Assembly: GCA_029781975.1 (NCBI GenBank)
Contig: JAKOVQ010000013.1
Span: 17,791-81,790 of the forward strand
DNA: 64,000 nt
Source of the DNA: Acidobacteriota bacterium
GTDB lineage: Bacteria > Acidobacteriota > Thermoanaerobaculia > UBA5066
Direction of reading: 5' to 3'
Made by a program: the position numbers and the translations under genes. Below, one piece after another: positions 48,709 through 57,133 of this stretch; position 1 is the first letter of the stretch; every line of letters begins with the position of its first letter. Under the pieces are notes generated by a model, which ran no database searches, was not told the DNA's origin, and saw nothing but the letters and a program-made list of their open reading frames with translations.

Positions 48709-50361
48709 TCACCCCCGCCTGAGCAGCACCATCGTCCGGTCGTCCGCGAACGGCACACCCGACGCGAAGGCGAGCAGCCCCTCGGTCACCGCGCTCTCGA
48801 TCTCCTCGAGCGGCCGGTCGCGGAACCGCTTGAGCAGGCTGACGAGCCTCTCGAGACCGAACTCCTCGTCGTCGGGGTCGGTGGCCTCCGTCACGCCGTC
48901 CGTGTAGAGGGCGAGGAGGTCCCCCGGGGCGAGGGCGATCCGCCCCGAGCCGTAGGTCCGGCCCGGGAAGAGCCCGAGAGGCGGGCCCTGGGCCGCCAGG
49001 AGCTCCCGGGTGCCGTCGGCCCGGAGGAGGATCCCCGGGTTGTGCCCCGCATTCGTGTAGAGGAACGAGCCCGACCGCGGGTCGTAGAGCGCCGTGATGA
49101 AGGTGACGAACTTCTCCGGGCTCGTCCGCCGGAAGACGAGGTCGTTCAGCTTGGCGCAGAGGCGGTCCGGGGGCACGTTCTCGGTCGCCCACGCCTGGAA
49201 GGCCGCCTGGACCGACGCCGCCAGGAGCGAGGCCCCCATCCCCTTCCCGCAGACGTCCGCGACGACGATGTCGGCGGTCCCGTCCTCCCGGACGAAGAAG
49301 TCGAAGTAGTCGCCCGAGACGGTCCGCGACGGGGCCGTCCTGCCGAAGAGCTCCGTCCCTTCGAGCTCGGGCGCCTGCTGCGGGAGGAGCCGGCGCTGGA
49401 TGTCCCAGGCGAGGGCCATCTCCCGCTCGATCCGCTGCTTGGCGGCCGCGTCCGCCTGGAGGCGCTGGTTCTGGATCTTGATCGCCGCCGTGTTGGCGAG
49501 GGACGTCAGGAGGCGGAGGTCCTCTTCCGTGAAGCTCCTCTTCCCGAGGCGGGCCTCGAGGTAGATGAGCCCGATGACCTGTTCGTCGACGAAGAGCGGG
49601 GCCGCGAGGATCGACGTGATCCCCTGGAGCCGGATCGAGTCGGCGGTCCCGAGCTTGCCGTCCGAGGCCGTGTCGATCATCAGGACGCCGTTCTTCTGCT
49701 CCATGACGGAGTGGACGAGCGTCCGCGACAGGCGGATGTCCCCGGGGTCGACCCCGTCCGCCAGCTTGACCGCCTCCGGCTTCAGCTCCCCCGAGCCGTC
49801 GGCCAGCATGATCAGGCCGCGATCGGGCTTCAGGTACGCGAAGACCTTGTCGAGGACGAGCTTGAGGAGGTCGCCGAGGGGGGTGTCCCCCAGGAGCGCC
49901 ATCGAGACGTCGTTGAGGATCCTCAGCGACGCGTTGAGCCGCGCCAGCTCCTCGGCGCCGAGCCCGGCCGAGATCGGCTCCTGGCGGAGGCTAGTGAGGA
50001 CCTGGCGCGACGCGAGCATCGTCCGCTCCACCGGGCTCTCCCCGCCGCCGCCGATGACGACGCGGGTCCCCGACTCCTCCGTGACGTCGATGGTCGTCTC
50101 GCCGATGACGATCCGGTCGCCGACCTTCAGGGGGGCCGGCTCCGTGATCCTCGCCCCGTTCAGCTGCGTGCCGTTCCGCGAGCCGAGGTCGATCAGGACC
50201 ACGCCGTCCGGCGTCTGCTCGATCCGGGCGTGGTGGCGGGAGAGGGTACGGTCCGCCAGCAGGACGTCGTTGGCGGACGAGCGGCCGAGGCTCAGGGCCG
50301 GGCGGTCGACCCGCACGCGTCGGCTCGGCTCCCCCGGGACCTGGACGTTCAGGGTCAGCAC
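48709..50361 (-). CDS. FHA - GAF - SpoIIE-type PP2C phosphatase
   Basis: 550 residues, soluble. N-terminal FHA domain (about 20-95: LSLGRSSANDVLLADRTLSRHHARIE and LGSRNGTQLNG) binds phosphothreonine. GAF (about 145-300, with LLTSLANTAAIKIQNQRL), then SpoIIE PP2C (about 320-545: GDYFDFFV, VVADVCGKGMG, ALYTDGVTEA, FADDRTMVLLR) with all metal-binding acids present. It probably dephosphorylates a STAS-type partner under control of a Ser/Thr kinase. Neither is adjacent. Convergent with the peptidase gene, 32 bases apart. Confidence 0.93.
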   Translation of the reverse strand: MLTLNVQVPGEPSRRVRVDRPALSLGRSSANDVLLADRTLSRHHARIEQTPDGVVLIDLGSRNGTQLNGARITEPAPLKVGDRIVIGETTIDVTEESGTRVVIGGGGESPVERTMLASRQVLTSLRQEPISAGLGAEELARLNASLRILNDVSMALLGDTPLGDLLKLVLDKVFAYLKPDRGLIMLADGSGELKPEAVKLADGVDPGDIRLSRTLVHSVMEQKNGVLMIDTASDGKLGTADSIRLQGITSILAAPLFVDEQVIGLIYLEARLGKRSFTEEDLRLLTSLANTAAIKIQNQRLQADAAAKQRIEREMALAWDIQRRLLPQQAPELEGTELFGRTAPSRTVSGDYFDFFVREDGTADIVVADVCGKGMGASLLAASVQAAFQAWATENVPPDRLCAKLNDLVFRRTSPEKFVTFITALYDPRSGSFLYTNAGHNPGILLRADGTRELLAAQGPPLGLFPGRTYGSGRIALAPGDLLALYTDGVTEATDPDDEEFGLERLVSLLKRFRDRPLEEIESAVTEGLLAFASGVPFADDRTMVLLRRG

Positions 50362-50463
50362 GAGGGGGGAGTCTAGCCCCGGTCGGCGTTTCGTGCCCGT
50401 CGTGGTATCTTCTGCAGTTCGCGCACCGGCTCACCCAAGCGGCCGGCGACCGAAGGAGCCCCC

Positions 50464-50721
50464 GTGAAGGAGAAGATCCACCCCGCGTACCAGGAAGTCA
50501 CCGTCCACTGTTCCTGCGGGAACTCGTGGAAGACCGGCAGCACGATGAAGGAGCTCCGCCTCGAGATCTGCTCGGAGTGCCACCCCTTCTTCACCGGCAA
50601 GGCGAAGCTCATCGACACCGCGGGCCGCGTCGAGCGGTTCCAGAAGCGGTATGCCGCGGCCGGCGGGGCCCCCGCCGGGAAGGCCGCCAAGGCCAAGCCC
50701 GCCCCCGCCCCGAACGCCTGA
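50464..50721 (+). CDS. rpmE: 50S ribosomal protein L31 (zinc form)
   Basis: 85 residues, longer than the usual 66-75 because of an Ala/Lys/Pro tail. The family start [19 protein letters not shown] and the [29 protein letters not shown] core are intact. The CxC and CxxC zinc pairs mark the zinc-containing (C+) form. GTG start at 50464 with AAGGAG 5-6 bases upstream. It precedes prfA by 45 bases, the common rpmE-prfA order. Confidence 0.96.
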   Translation: MKEKIHPAYQEVTVHCSCGNSWKTGSTMKELRLEICSECHPFFTGKAKLIDTAGRVERFQKRYAAAGGAPAGKAAKAKPAPAPNA

Positions 50722-50766
50722 CCCGGCGGGCGGCGCGGCCGCCCGCCCCCGCCCCCCGGCCCTCCC

Positions 50767-51849
50767 ATGATCGAGAAGCTCGACGAGATCGAGAGGCGCT
50801 ACGCCGACCTCGAGGCCCGCCTCGAGAGCCCTGCCGTGGCCTCCGACCACTCCGAGTCGGTCCGCGTGATCCGGGCCATGAAGGAGATCGCCCCGGTCGT
50901 CGAGAAGGTGCGGGAGCGCCGGACGGTCGACCGGCAGCTCGAGGAGGCCCGCGAGCTCCTCGAGACCCTCCCCTCCGGGGACGAGCTCCGCGCGATGTCG
51001 CAGCAGGAGCTCGACCTGATGCGGGCCCGCCGCGACGCCCTCGACGAGGAGCTCCGGCTCCTCCTCCTCCCGAGGGACCCGAACGACGGGAAGAACGTCG
51101 TCCTGGAGATCCGTGCCGGGACGGGCGGCGAGGAGGCGGCCCTCTTCGCGGAGGAGCTCTTCCGGATGTACGTCCGCTACGCCGAGGCGCGCGGCTGGCG
51201 CGTCGAGGTCGTCGAGCGGAGCGACGCCGGCGGCCGGGGAGGCGTCAAGGAGATCCAGGCCATCGTCGAGGGGGACGGGGCCTTCTCGCGCCTGAAGTAC
51301 GAGGGCGGGGTCCACCGCGTCCAGCGGGTCCCCGAGACGGAGGCCCAGGGGCGGATCCACACCTCGGCCGCGACCGTCGCCGTCATGCCCGAGGCCGAGG
51401 AGTTCGACGTCGCGCTGAGCGACAAGGACATCCGGGTCGACACCTTCTGCGCCTCGGGTCCCGGGGGCCAGGGGGTCAACACCACCTACTCGGCCGTCCG
51501 CCTCACGCACGTCCCGACCGGGACGGTCGTCCAGTGCCAGGACGAGCGGTCGCAGATCAAGAACAAGGCGAAGGCGATGCGGGTCCTGAGAGCCCGTCTC
51601 TTCGAGGTCGAGCGGGAGAAGCGGGACGCCGCCTACGCCGCGGACCGGAAGAAGATGGTGGGGTCGGGCGACCGGTCGGAGAAGATCCGGACCTACAACT
51701 TCCCGCAGTCGCGCGTCACCGACCACCGGATCGGCTTCAGCTCCCACCGCCTCGCCGAGGTCCTCGACGGCAGGCTCGACGAGCTCGTCGACCCTTTGAT
51801 CGCCCACTTCCAGGCCGAGAGGCTGAAAATGGAGCTGGCCAAGAGCTGA
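50767..51849 (+). CDS. prfA: Peptide chain release factor 1
   Basis: 360 residues, the usual length. It recognises UAA and UAG and triggers peptide release. The catalytic GGQ is in [19 protein letters not shown] (about residue 238), and the RF1-type segment ends [19 protein letters not shown]. The domain order is the N-terminal coiled helices, then [21 protein letters not shown], then [13 protein letters not shown]. No prmC methyltransferase gene follows. A polyphosphate kinase 2 gene begins 31 bases later instead. Confidence 0.97.
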   Translation: MIEKLDEIERRYADLEARLESPAVASDHSESVRVIRAMKEIAPVVEKVRERRTVDRQLEEARELLETLPSGDELRAMSQQELDLMRARRDALDEELRLLLLPRDPNDGKNVVLEIRAGTGGEEAALFAEELFRMYVRYAEARGWRVEVVERSDAGGRGGVKEIQAIVEGDGAFSRLKYEGGVHRVQRVPETEAQGRIHTSAATVAVMPEAEEFDVALSDKDIRVDTFCASGPGGQGVNTTYSAVRLTHVPTGTVVQCQDERSQIKNKAKAMRVLRARLFEVEREKRDAAYAADRKKMVGSGDRSEKIRTYNFPQSRVTDHRIGFSSHRLAEVLDGRLDELVDPLIAHFQAERLKMELAKS

Positions 51850-51880
51850 CGACGGCTCACTCCCTGGCCGGGAGGACGAC

Positions 51881-53368
51881 ATGTTCGAGACGGCCGAGCT
51901 GGGACGGACGATCTCCAAGGAGGAGTACGAGGCCGCTCGGCCCGAGCTGCGAGCCCGCCTCCTCGCCGCGCAGTTCGCGCTGCGCGGGACGCGGGTGCCG
52001 GTCCTCGTCATCATCGCGGGGGCCGACGGCGCGGGGAAGGGGGACGCCGTCAACCGCCTCCACGAGTGGCTCGACCCGCGGAACCTCGCCACGCACGTCT
52101 TCGGCCCGACGAGCGACGAGGAGCGCGAGCGCCCCGCGGGCTGGCGCTTCTGGCGGACGCTCCCGGCGCGCGGTCAGATCGGGATCTTCTTCGGCTCCTG
52201 GTACACCCAGCCGATCGTCAGCCGCGTGGGCGGCACCATGAAGAAGGGGCGGTTCGAGATCGAGCTCGACCGGATCGCCTTCACCGAGGAGATGCTCGTC
52301 CGCGACGGCGCCCTCCTCCTGAAGTTCTGGATCCACCTGAGCAAGAGCGGCCTGAAGCGGCGCTTCAAGCGGCTCTCGAAGAGCTCCGAGACCCGGTGGA
52401 AGGTCACGAAGCTCGACCGCGAGCGGCTGAAGACCTACGACGACTTCGTCGCCGTGGCCGAGCGGGCCGTCCAGAAGACCGACACCGCGCTGGCGCCGTG
52501 GATCGTGGTGGAGGCCTTCGACGACCGGTGGCGGGACCTCACCATGGGCCGGACGCTCGCCGACGCGCTCGAGCGGAAGGTGAAGGAGGCCAGCGCGCCG
52601 AAGCCGGTGACCTCCCCCGCCGTCGCGCCGCTCCCGCCGCTCCTGGCCGAGGAAGAGGCGCGCGTCCTCGACCGCGTCGACCTGACGTCGACCCTCTCCG
52701 ACCGGGCGTACCACCGCCGGCTGGCCAGGGGCCAGGAGAGGCTCCACCAGCTGACGTGGGCCGCCGCGAAGAAGAGGATCTCGAGCGTCGCCGTCTTCGA
52801 GGGGTGGGACGCGGCGGGCAAGGGGGGCGCGATCCGGCGGATGACGTGGGCCATCGACGCGCGGCTCTGCCGCGTCATCCCGATCGCGGCGCCGACCGAC
52901 GAGGAGCGGGCCCACCACTACCTCTGGCGCTTCTGGCGCCACATCCCGCGCGCGGGCCTCGTCACGATCTTCGACCGCTCCTGGTACGGCCGGATCCTCG
53001 TCGAGCGGGTCGAGGGGTTCGCCCGCGAGGACGAGTGGCGCCGCGCCTTCCTCGAGATCAACGACTTCGAGCAGCAGCTGGCGGACGCCGGGATCGTCGT
53101 CACCAAGTTCTGGCTCCACGTCAGCCCCGAGGAGCAGCTGCGCCGCTTCGAGGAGCGCCAGCATGTGCCGCACAAGCAGCACAAGATCACCGAGGAGGAC
53201 TGGCGCAACCGCGCCAAGTGGGACGCCTACCACGCGGCCGTCGGGGAGATGGTGGCGCGCACCTCGACCCGCGAGGCCCCCTGGACGCTGGTCGGGGCGA
53301 ACGACAAGAACAGGGCCCGCATCCAGGTGATCGAGACGTTCTGCGACCGCCTGGAACGGGCCCTCTAG
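51881..53368 (+). CDS. Two-domain polyphosphate kinase 2 (polyphosphate:AMP phosphotransferase type)
   Basis: 495 residues, two tandem PPK2 domains (about 15-245 and 270-495). Each has a Walker A (GADGAGKGDAVN and EGWDAAGKGGAI). The second domain keeps FDRSWYGRILVERVEGFA with the catalytic Asp and lid arginines. In the first the equivalent reads FFGSWYTQP, so that domain is likely inactive, as in the characterised two-domain enzymes. The expected reaction is polyphosphate-driven phosphorylation of AMP to ADP. The C-terminal domain has HVPHKQHKITEEDWRNR, typical of the class. Located 31 bases after prfA. A strong hairpin follows. Confidence 0.93.
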   Translation: MFETAELGRTISKEEYEAARPELRARLLAAQFALRGTRVPVLVIIAGADGAGKGDAVNRLHEWLDPRNLATHVFGPTSDEERERPAGWRFWRTLPARGQIGIFFGSWYTQPIVSRVGGTMKKGRFEIELDRIAFTEEMLVRDGALLLKFWIHLSKSGLKRRFKRLSKSSETRWKVTKLDRERLKTYDDFVAVAERAVQKTDTALAPWIVVEAFDDRWRDLTMGRTLADALERKVKEASAPKPVTSPAVAPLPPLLAEEEARVLDRVDLTSTLSDRAYHRRLARGQERLHQLTWAAAKKRISSVAVFEGWDAAGKGGAIRRMTWAIDARLCRVIPIAAPTDEERAHHYLWRFWRHIPRAGLVTIFDRSWYGRILVERVEGFAREDEWRRAFLEINDFEQQLADAGIVVTKFWLHVSPEEQLRRFEERQHVPHKQHKITEEDWRNRAKWDAYHAAVGEMVARTSTREAPWTLVGANDKNRARIQVIETFCDRLERAL

Positions 53369-53375
53369 GACACGG

Positions 53376-53409
53376 CGGGCCGGGGCGGACCGACGTTCGC
53401 CCCGGCCCG
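53376..53409. terminator. Convergent-gene hairpin terminator
   Basis: A 12-bp GC stem (53376-53387 with 53398-53409) with a 10-base loop fills the 48-base gap between the PPK2 stop and the stop of the minus-strand gene at 53417. There is no U-tract on either side, so it may act only as a pause or transcript stabiliser. Confidence 0.55.
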
Positions 53410-53416
53410 GAGGAGC

Positions 53417-53710
53417 TCACTTCTTCTTCGCGGGAGCCTTCTCGGCCTTCGCCTCGATCGACGCGGCGGACATCCGGTAGGTCACGGTGACCTTGGTCCC
53501 CACCTTCACGTCGCCCGTCACCTTGGTCTCCTTGTCCCGGGCGATCTCCCACTTCTCCTTCCCCTTCTCCACGGTGATCATCGTGTCGTCGACCGCGACG
53601 ACCGGGCCGGTGACCTGGTAGGTCTTCGGCTGGGCGGCGGCCGCAGGGACCGCGGGGACGGCGAGGGCGAGGGCGACGAGGCAGGTGCCGAGGACGGTCG
53701 ACGGCTTCAT
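53417..53710 (-). CDS. Small secreted protein of unknown function
   Basis: 97 residues. ATG at 53710 with a perfect AAGGAGG ribosome site 5 bases upstream. Signal peptide with a long Ala/Val core cleaved near residue 26 (PAAAAQ). The mature 70 residues form a likely five-strand OB-like barrel (KTYQVTGPVVAVDDTMITVEKGKEKWEI ... GTKVTVTYRM), similar in pattern to DUF5666-type proteins, with a lysine-rich tail. The role is unknown. It follows the GNAT gene by 89 bases and could be a separate unit. Confidence 0.78.
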   Translation of the reverse strand: MKPSTVLGTCLVALALAVPAVPAAAAQPKTYQVTGPVVAVDDTMITVEKGKEKWEIARDKETKVTGDVKVGTKVTVTYRMSAASIEAKAEKAPAKKK

Positions 53711-53799
53711 GGGTTCCTCCTTCGCCCTCCGGTTCGCCGGAGGGCCAACGGATTCTCCCCCTTCGCGCAGCGGCGGTCGACGGGAGCGGGAGACGGCCG

Positions 53800-54582
53800 T
53801 CAGGGGCGCTCGAAGACGTAGGCGGGGCCGCCCGCCGGGAGGGTGGTCACCCAGACCGCTCGGGAGCCCCGGTCGAAGAGCGCCGAGACCACCGCGGCGA
53901 AGGCGCGCCGGGCCCGGCGCCCCCCCGCGGGATCGGCGCGGAAGGAGTCGAGCCCGTCCGGAGGGAACGGCACCGCGACTCTCGCCGCGGACGGGATCCT
54001 CCGGGGGGTGGCCACCGGCAGCGCCGCGAGCTCGAACGGCGGCGGGCCGCCGTTCCCGCTCCTCGCCGCCCGCTCGACCGCCGGGTCGGCGAGCCGCCAC
54101 CGGATCTCGAACCGGTCGCTCGGGAGGTTCCCGTAGATCCCCCCCATCTCGCCGTAGAAGTTCGGGAGGAACTCCTCCGCGGCCGCGCGGAGCCGGACCA
54201 TGTTCAGCCGGGCGTTCTTCAGGAGGAACGGGTCGTAGGTCCAGGTCACCAGGCCGATCCCCCGCTCGAGGCACCAGCGGCGCTGGAAGAGCTTGAGCTC
54301 CGCCGCCAGGCCGAGCCCCTGGGCGTCGGGGTGGACGGCGAGGAGGTGCGAGTGCTGGCACGGCACGCCGAGGTTCGTCCTCGGGACCCCGTGGACGAAG
54401 GCGACCATCCGCCTGCCCCGGAAGGCGCCAGCCGTCAGGCCGCCGGAATGGGTCGCGGCGATCAGGTCGGTGGGGGGCGACACCATCACGTCCTCGTACC
54501 GCCACGCCGCGCGGGAGACCTCGACGGTGGCGGCGAAGTCGGCGGGGGACTGGAGCTCGCGGACGACGATGGGGCCCTTCAC
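53800..54582 (-). CDS. GNAT acyltransferase of the NSAR-associated type
   Basis: 260 residues from a GTG at 54582 with GGAGG upstream. GNAT fold: the core strand with HSHLLAVHPDAQGLGLAAELKLFQR is the acyl-CoA-binding motif A, followed by the TWTYDPFLLKNARLNMVRL signature. This matches the COG3375-type acyltransferases that accompany N-succinylamino acid racemases. Its GTGA overlaps the M20 gene stop. In the known Geobacillus pathway such an enzyme succinylates D-amino acids. The acyl group used here is not readable. The longer upstream frame is antisense noise. Confidence 0.85.
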   Translation of the reverse strand: MKGPIVVRELQSPADFAATVEVSRAAWRYEDVMVSPPTDLIAATHSGGLTAGAFRGRRMVAFVHGVPRTNLGVPCQHSHLLAVHPDAQGLGLAAELKLFQRRWCLERGIGLVTWTYDPFLLKNARLNMVRLRAAAEEFLPNFYGEMGGIYGNLPSDRFEIRWRLADPAVERAARSGNGGPPPFELAALPVATPRRIPSAARVAVPFPPDGLDSFRADPAGGRRARRAFAAVVSALFDRGSRAVWVTTLPAGGPAYVFERP

Positions 54583-55730
54583 GGGAGGACCTCCTCGAGG
54601 AGCGCGGCCAGGAGGGCGGCGCGGCGGGGCAGGTCGTCGACCTCGAGGTGCTCGCTCCGCGCGTGGGCGCCTCCCCCGCAAGGTCCGAGCCCGTCGAGGG
54701 TGGGGATCCCGGCCGCCGCGGTCAGGTTGCCGTCGGAGGCTCCGCCGACCCGGGCGGCGGGGAGGTCGAAGCCGAGGGCGGACGCCATGCGCGCGGCGCG
54801 GGCGTGGAGCTCGAGCCCGGCAGCCGTCGACTCCATCGGCGGCCGCTCGTGGCCCCCCTCGAGCTCCACGCCGACCCGGCCCTCGGCGGGCCGGTAGCCC
54901 CGGAGGGACAGCGCGACCCGCTCGAGCTCCCCCGCCGACCAGGCGCGGTAGTCCACCGTCAGCGTCGCCTCGGCCGGCACGACGTTCGCCACGCTCCCGG
55001 CCGTCGCGAGCGACGGGACCACGGAGGTGCCGAGGTCGCGGTCGGCGAGCGCGTCGGCGTAGATCGCGAAGCGCGCCATCTCGAGGAGGGCGGACGCCCC
55101 CTTCTCCGGCTCGAGCCCCGCGTGCGCGGCGACCCCGTGGAACCGCGCCGTCAGGACGCCGATCCCCTTCCGAGCCACCTTCGCCGCCCCGCCGTCCCCG
55201 GAGGGCTCGAGGACCAGGACCCGGTCGCGCCTCCTCGCCTCCTCCAGGAGGAGCGGGCCGGAGGCGCGGCTCCCGATCTCCTCGTCCGGCGTCAGGAGGA
55301 GCGTCCCTCCGGCCGCCGGCGTCACCTCCCCCGCAGCGACGGCCGAGAGGAGCGAGAGGGCGACGGCGATCCCGCCCTTCATGTCGAAGACCCCCGGCCC
55401 CGTCGCGACGCTCCCGGCGACCTGGTAGGGGAGCGTGGCGAGGGTGCCCAGCGGCCAGACGGTGTCGAGGTGGCCGAGGAGCAGCGTCCCGCCCGTGGAG
55501 CCGCCCCACCGGGCCCGGACGGCGTCGCCCCGGCCCGGGCACGCGACCGTCTCGGCCGCGAGGCCCGCGCCGGCGAGCCGCCCGGCCACCCAGCCGGCGA
55601 GCGCCGAGACGGCCGCGGCGTCGAGGGACGGGCTCTCCCTCGTGACGAGCCCCTCGAGGTCGGCGAGGAGCGCGTCCCGCCGCCCCTCGAAGAGCGCCGC
55701 GAGCTCCCCGATCCGCGACGCACCGATCAC
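54579..55730 (-). CDS. M20-family metallopeptidase / N-acylamino acid hydrolase
   Basis: 383 residues, full length for M20. Metal ligands are visible in order: GHLDTVWPLG (H), FDMKGGI (bridging D), LTPDEEIGS (catalytic E and metal E), LEPSG (E/D position) and GGGAHARSEH near the end (H). The dimerisation lid domain lies about 175-290. In the NSAR-type pathway the M20 member removes the N-acyl group from the L-product. GTGA overlaps the racemase stop upstream and the GNAT start downstream, so the three proteins are tightly co-translated. The GTG start at 55730 is supported by this overlap. Confidence 0.9.
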   Translation of the reverse strand: MIGASRIGELAALFEGRRDALLADLEGLVTRESPSLDAAAVSALAGWVAGRLAGAGLAAETVACPGRGDAVRARWGGSTGGTLLLGHLDTVWPLGTLATLPYQVAGSVATGPGVFDMKGGIAVALSLLSAVAAGEVTPAAGGTLLLTPDEEIGSRASGPLLLEEARRRDRVLVLEPSGDGGAAKVARKGIGVLTARFHGVAAHAGLEPEKGASALLEMARFAIYADALADRDLGTSVVPSLATAGSVANVVPAEATLTVDYRAWSAGELERVALSLRGYRPAEGRVGVELEGGHERPPMESTAAGLELHARAARMASALGFDLPAARVGGASDGNLTAAAGIPTLDGLGPCGGGAHARSEHLEVDDLPRRAALLAALLEEVLP

Positions 55731-56833
55731 GCGCGGAGCTCCTCGGTCGCCTCCGTGACCCGGGCGAGCGCCTCCGGGACGACGCGGACGCCGATGCCGG
55801 GGCCCGAGGGGACCGGCATCAGCCCGCCGGCCGCCTCCGGGCGCGGCTCCACGATGTCCTCCTCGAAGTACCGCGACGACGAGGAGGTGTCGCCCGGCTT
55901 GGTGAAGCCGGGGAGCGAGGCGATGGCGACGTTGTGGGCGCGCCCCACGCCCGACTCGAGCATCCCGCCGCACCAGAGCGGGACCCCGGCCGCCTGCGCG
56001 ACGCGGTGGATCGCCAGCGCCTCGCCGTGCCCCCCCACGCGCCCGATCTTGACGTTGATGACCCGGCACGCCCCGAGGGCGATGGCCGCCTCGGCGTCGG
56101 CCGCCGACCGGATCGACTCGTCGAGGCAGATCGGCGTCCTCAGCCGCCGCGCGAGAGCCGCGTGGGCCGCGAGGTCCTCGTGGTGGAGAGGCTGCTCGAC
56201 GTAGTCGAGGCCGAACGGGTCGAGAGCGGCCAGCACCTCCGCGTCCGCCAGCGTGTAGGCCGCGTTCGCGTCGACCGTCAGCTTGACGTCCGGGAAGGCC
56301 TCCCGCACCGGCCCCACGCGGTCGACGTCCGCCCCCGGCTCGATCTTCAGCTTGATCCGCCGGTAGCCCTGCTCGACGTGGCGCGCGACGACCTCGACCG
56401 TCTCCTTCGGCCCCGCCTGCAGGCCGAGCGAGACCCCCACCTCGACCTCGCTCCGCGTCCCTCCGAGGTCCCGGGACAGCGAGGTCCCCGCGGCGCGGGC
56501 GAAGAGGTCGCGCAGGGCGGTCTCGAGCGCCCCCTTGGCCATCCGGTTCCCGCGGACCCGGAGCGCCAGCCGGTCGAACTCCGGGGGGCCCGCGAGGTCC
56601 CGCCCGAGGACGAGAGGGGAGAGGAAGCGGGTCAGGATCTCGCGGGCGGTCCCGACGGTCTCCGGGGAGTAGTAGGGGGTGTCCTCGGCCACGCACTCGC
56701 CCCACCCCGAGAGCCCCTCGGAGCGGACCTCGACGAGGAGGAACCGCTTCACGGTGGTCTCGCCGAAGGAGGTCCGGAAGCGGAACCGGAGGGGCATGGC
56801 GACCTGGCGCAGGACGATGGCGTCGATTCTCAT
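55727..56833 (-). CDS. Enolase-superfamily N-acylamino acid racemase / o-succinylbenzoate synthase-like enzyme
   Basis: 368 residues from the ATG at 56833. An ATG 12 bases upstream is possible. Capping domain about 1-120. The barrel carries the catalytic acid-base lysines (YRRIKLKIEP, KxK near residue 160), the metal ligands (TVDANAAY, EQPLHHED, ICLDES) and the second lysine in INVKIGRVGG, the full set for the MLE/OSBS/NSAR subgroup. The GGMLESG motif is typical of NSAR/OSBS. It could be OSBS for menaquinone or an N-acylamino acid racemase. Coupling to an M20 hydrolase and a GNAT favours racemase, since no men genes are near. Confidence 0.88.
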   Translation of the reverse strand: MRIDAIVLRQVAMPLRFRFRTSFGETTVKRFLLVEVRSEGLSGWGECVAEDTPYYSPETVGTAREILTRFLSPLVLGRDLAGPPEFDRLALRVRGNRMAKGALETALRDLFARAAGTSLSRDLGGTRSEVEVGVSLGLQAGPKETVEVVARHVEQGYRRIKLKIEPGADVDRVGPVREAFPDVKLTVDANAAYTLADAEVLAALDPFGLDYVEQPLHHEDLAAHAALARRLRTPICLDESIRSAADAEAAIALGACRVINVKIGRVGGHGEALAIHRVAQAAGVPLWCGGMLESGVGRAHNVAIASLPGFTKPGDTSSSSRYFEEDIVEPRPEAAGGLMPVPSGPGIGVRVVPEALARVTEATEELRA

Positions 56834-57133
56834 CAGGGGCGGCATCGTAGAGGAGGACGCCCCGCCCGGCGAGGGGGCCGGCCGCCGTGGCGGGCGGGCG
56901 CGGCGGGCGGCCCGAGAGCCCCGCTGCCCCGCGGGACCGCCGCCCGGGGGGTCCTTGACGGCAGCTGCATCGCGGCATAGCATCAAGGGTTTGGTGAACC
57001 GCGAACTCGCCCCTCCTTACGGGAGGGCGTCCGGCCCGGCCCGGAAGAGCCCGACAGGATCGCCCCCTCCGACCCCTGCTCCCTCCGACCACCGACAGCC
57101 GCCGGCCTGACGCCGATTCACGGGACCAGGAGA
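56834..57133. other. 300-base divergent spacer between racemase and ctaA operons
   Basis: No credible gene. The first 110 bases are extremely GC-rich with GGCGGGC-type repeats. The ctaA promoter lies at 56955-56983. The leader contains a CGCCCTCC-type hairpin near 57027-57047. No promoter for the minus-strand operon stands out. Confidence 0.5.
56955..56983 (+). promoter_or_regulatory. Sigma-70-like promoter of the ctaA operon
   Basis: TTGACG (56955-56960), exactly 17 bases, TAGCAT (56978-56983). The predicted start is near 56990, giving a leader of about 145 bases before the ATG at 57134, which has AGGAG 1-2 bases upstream. Confidence 0.6.
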
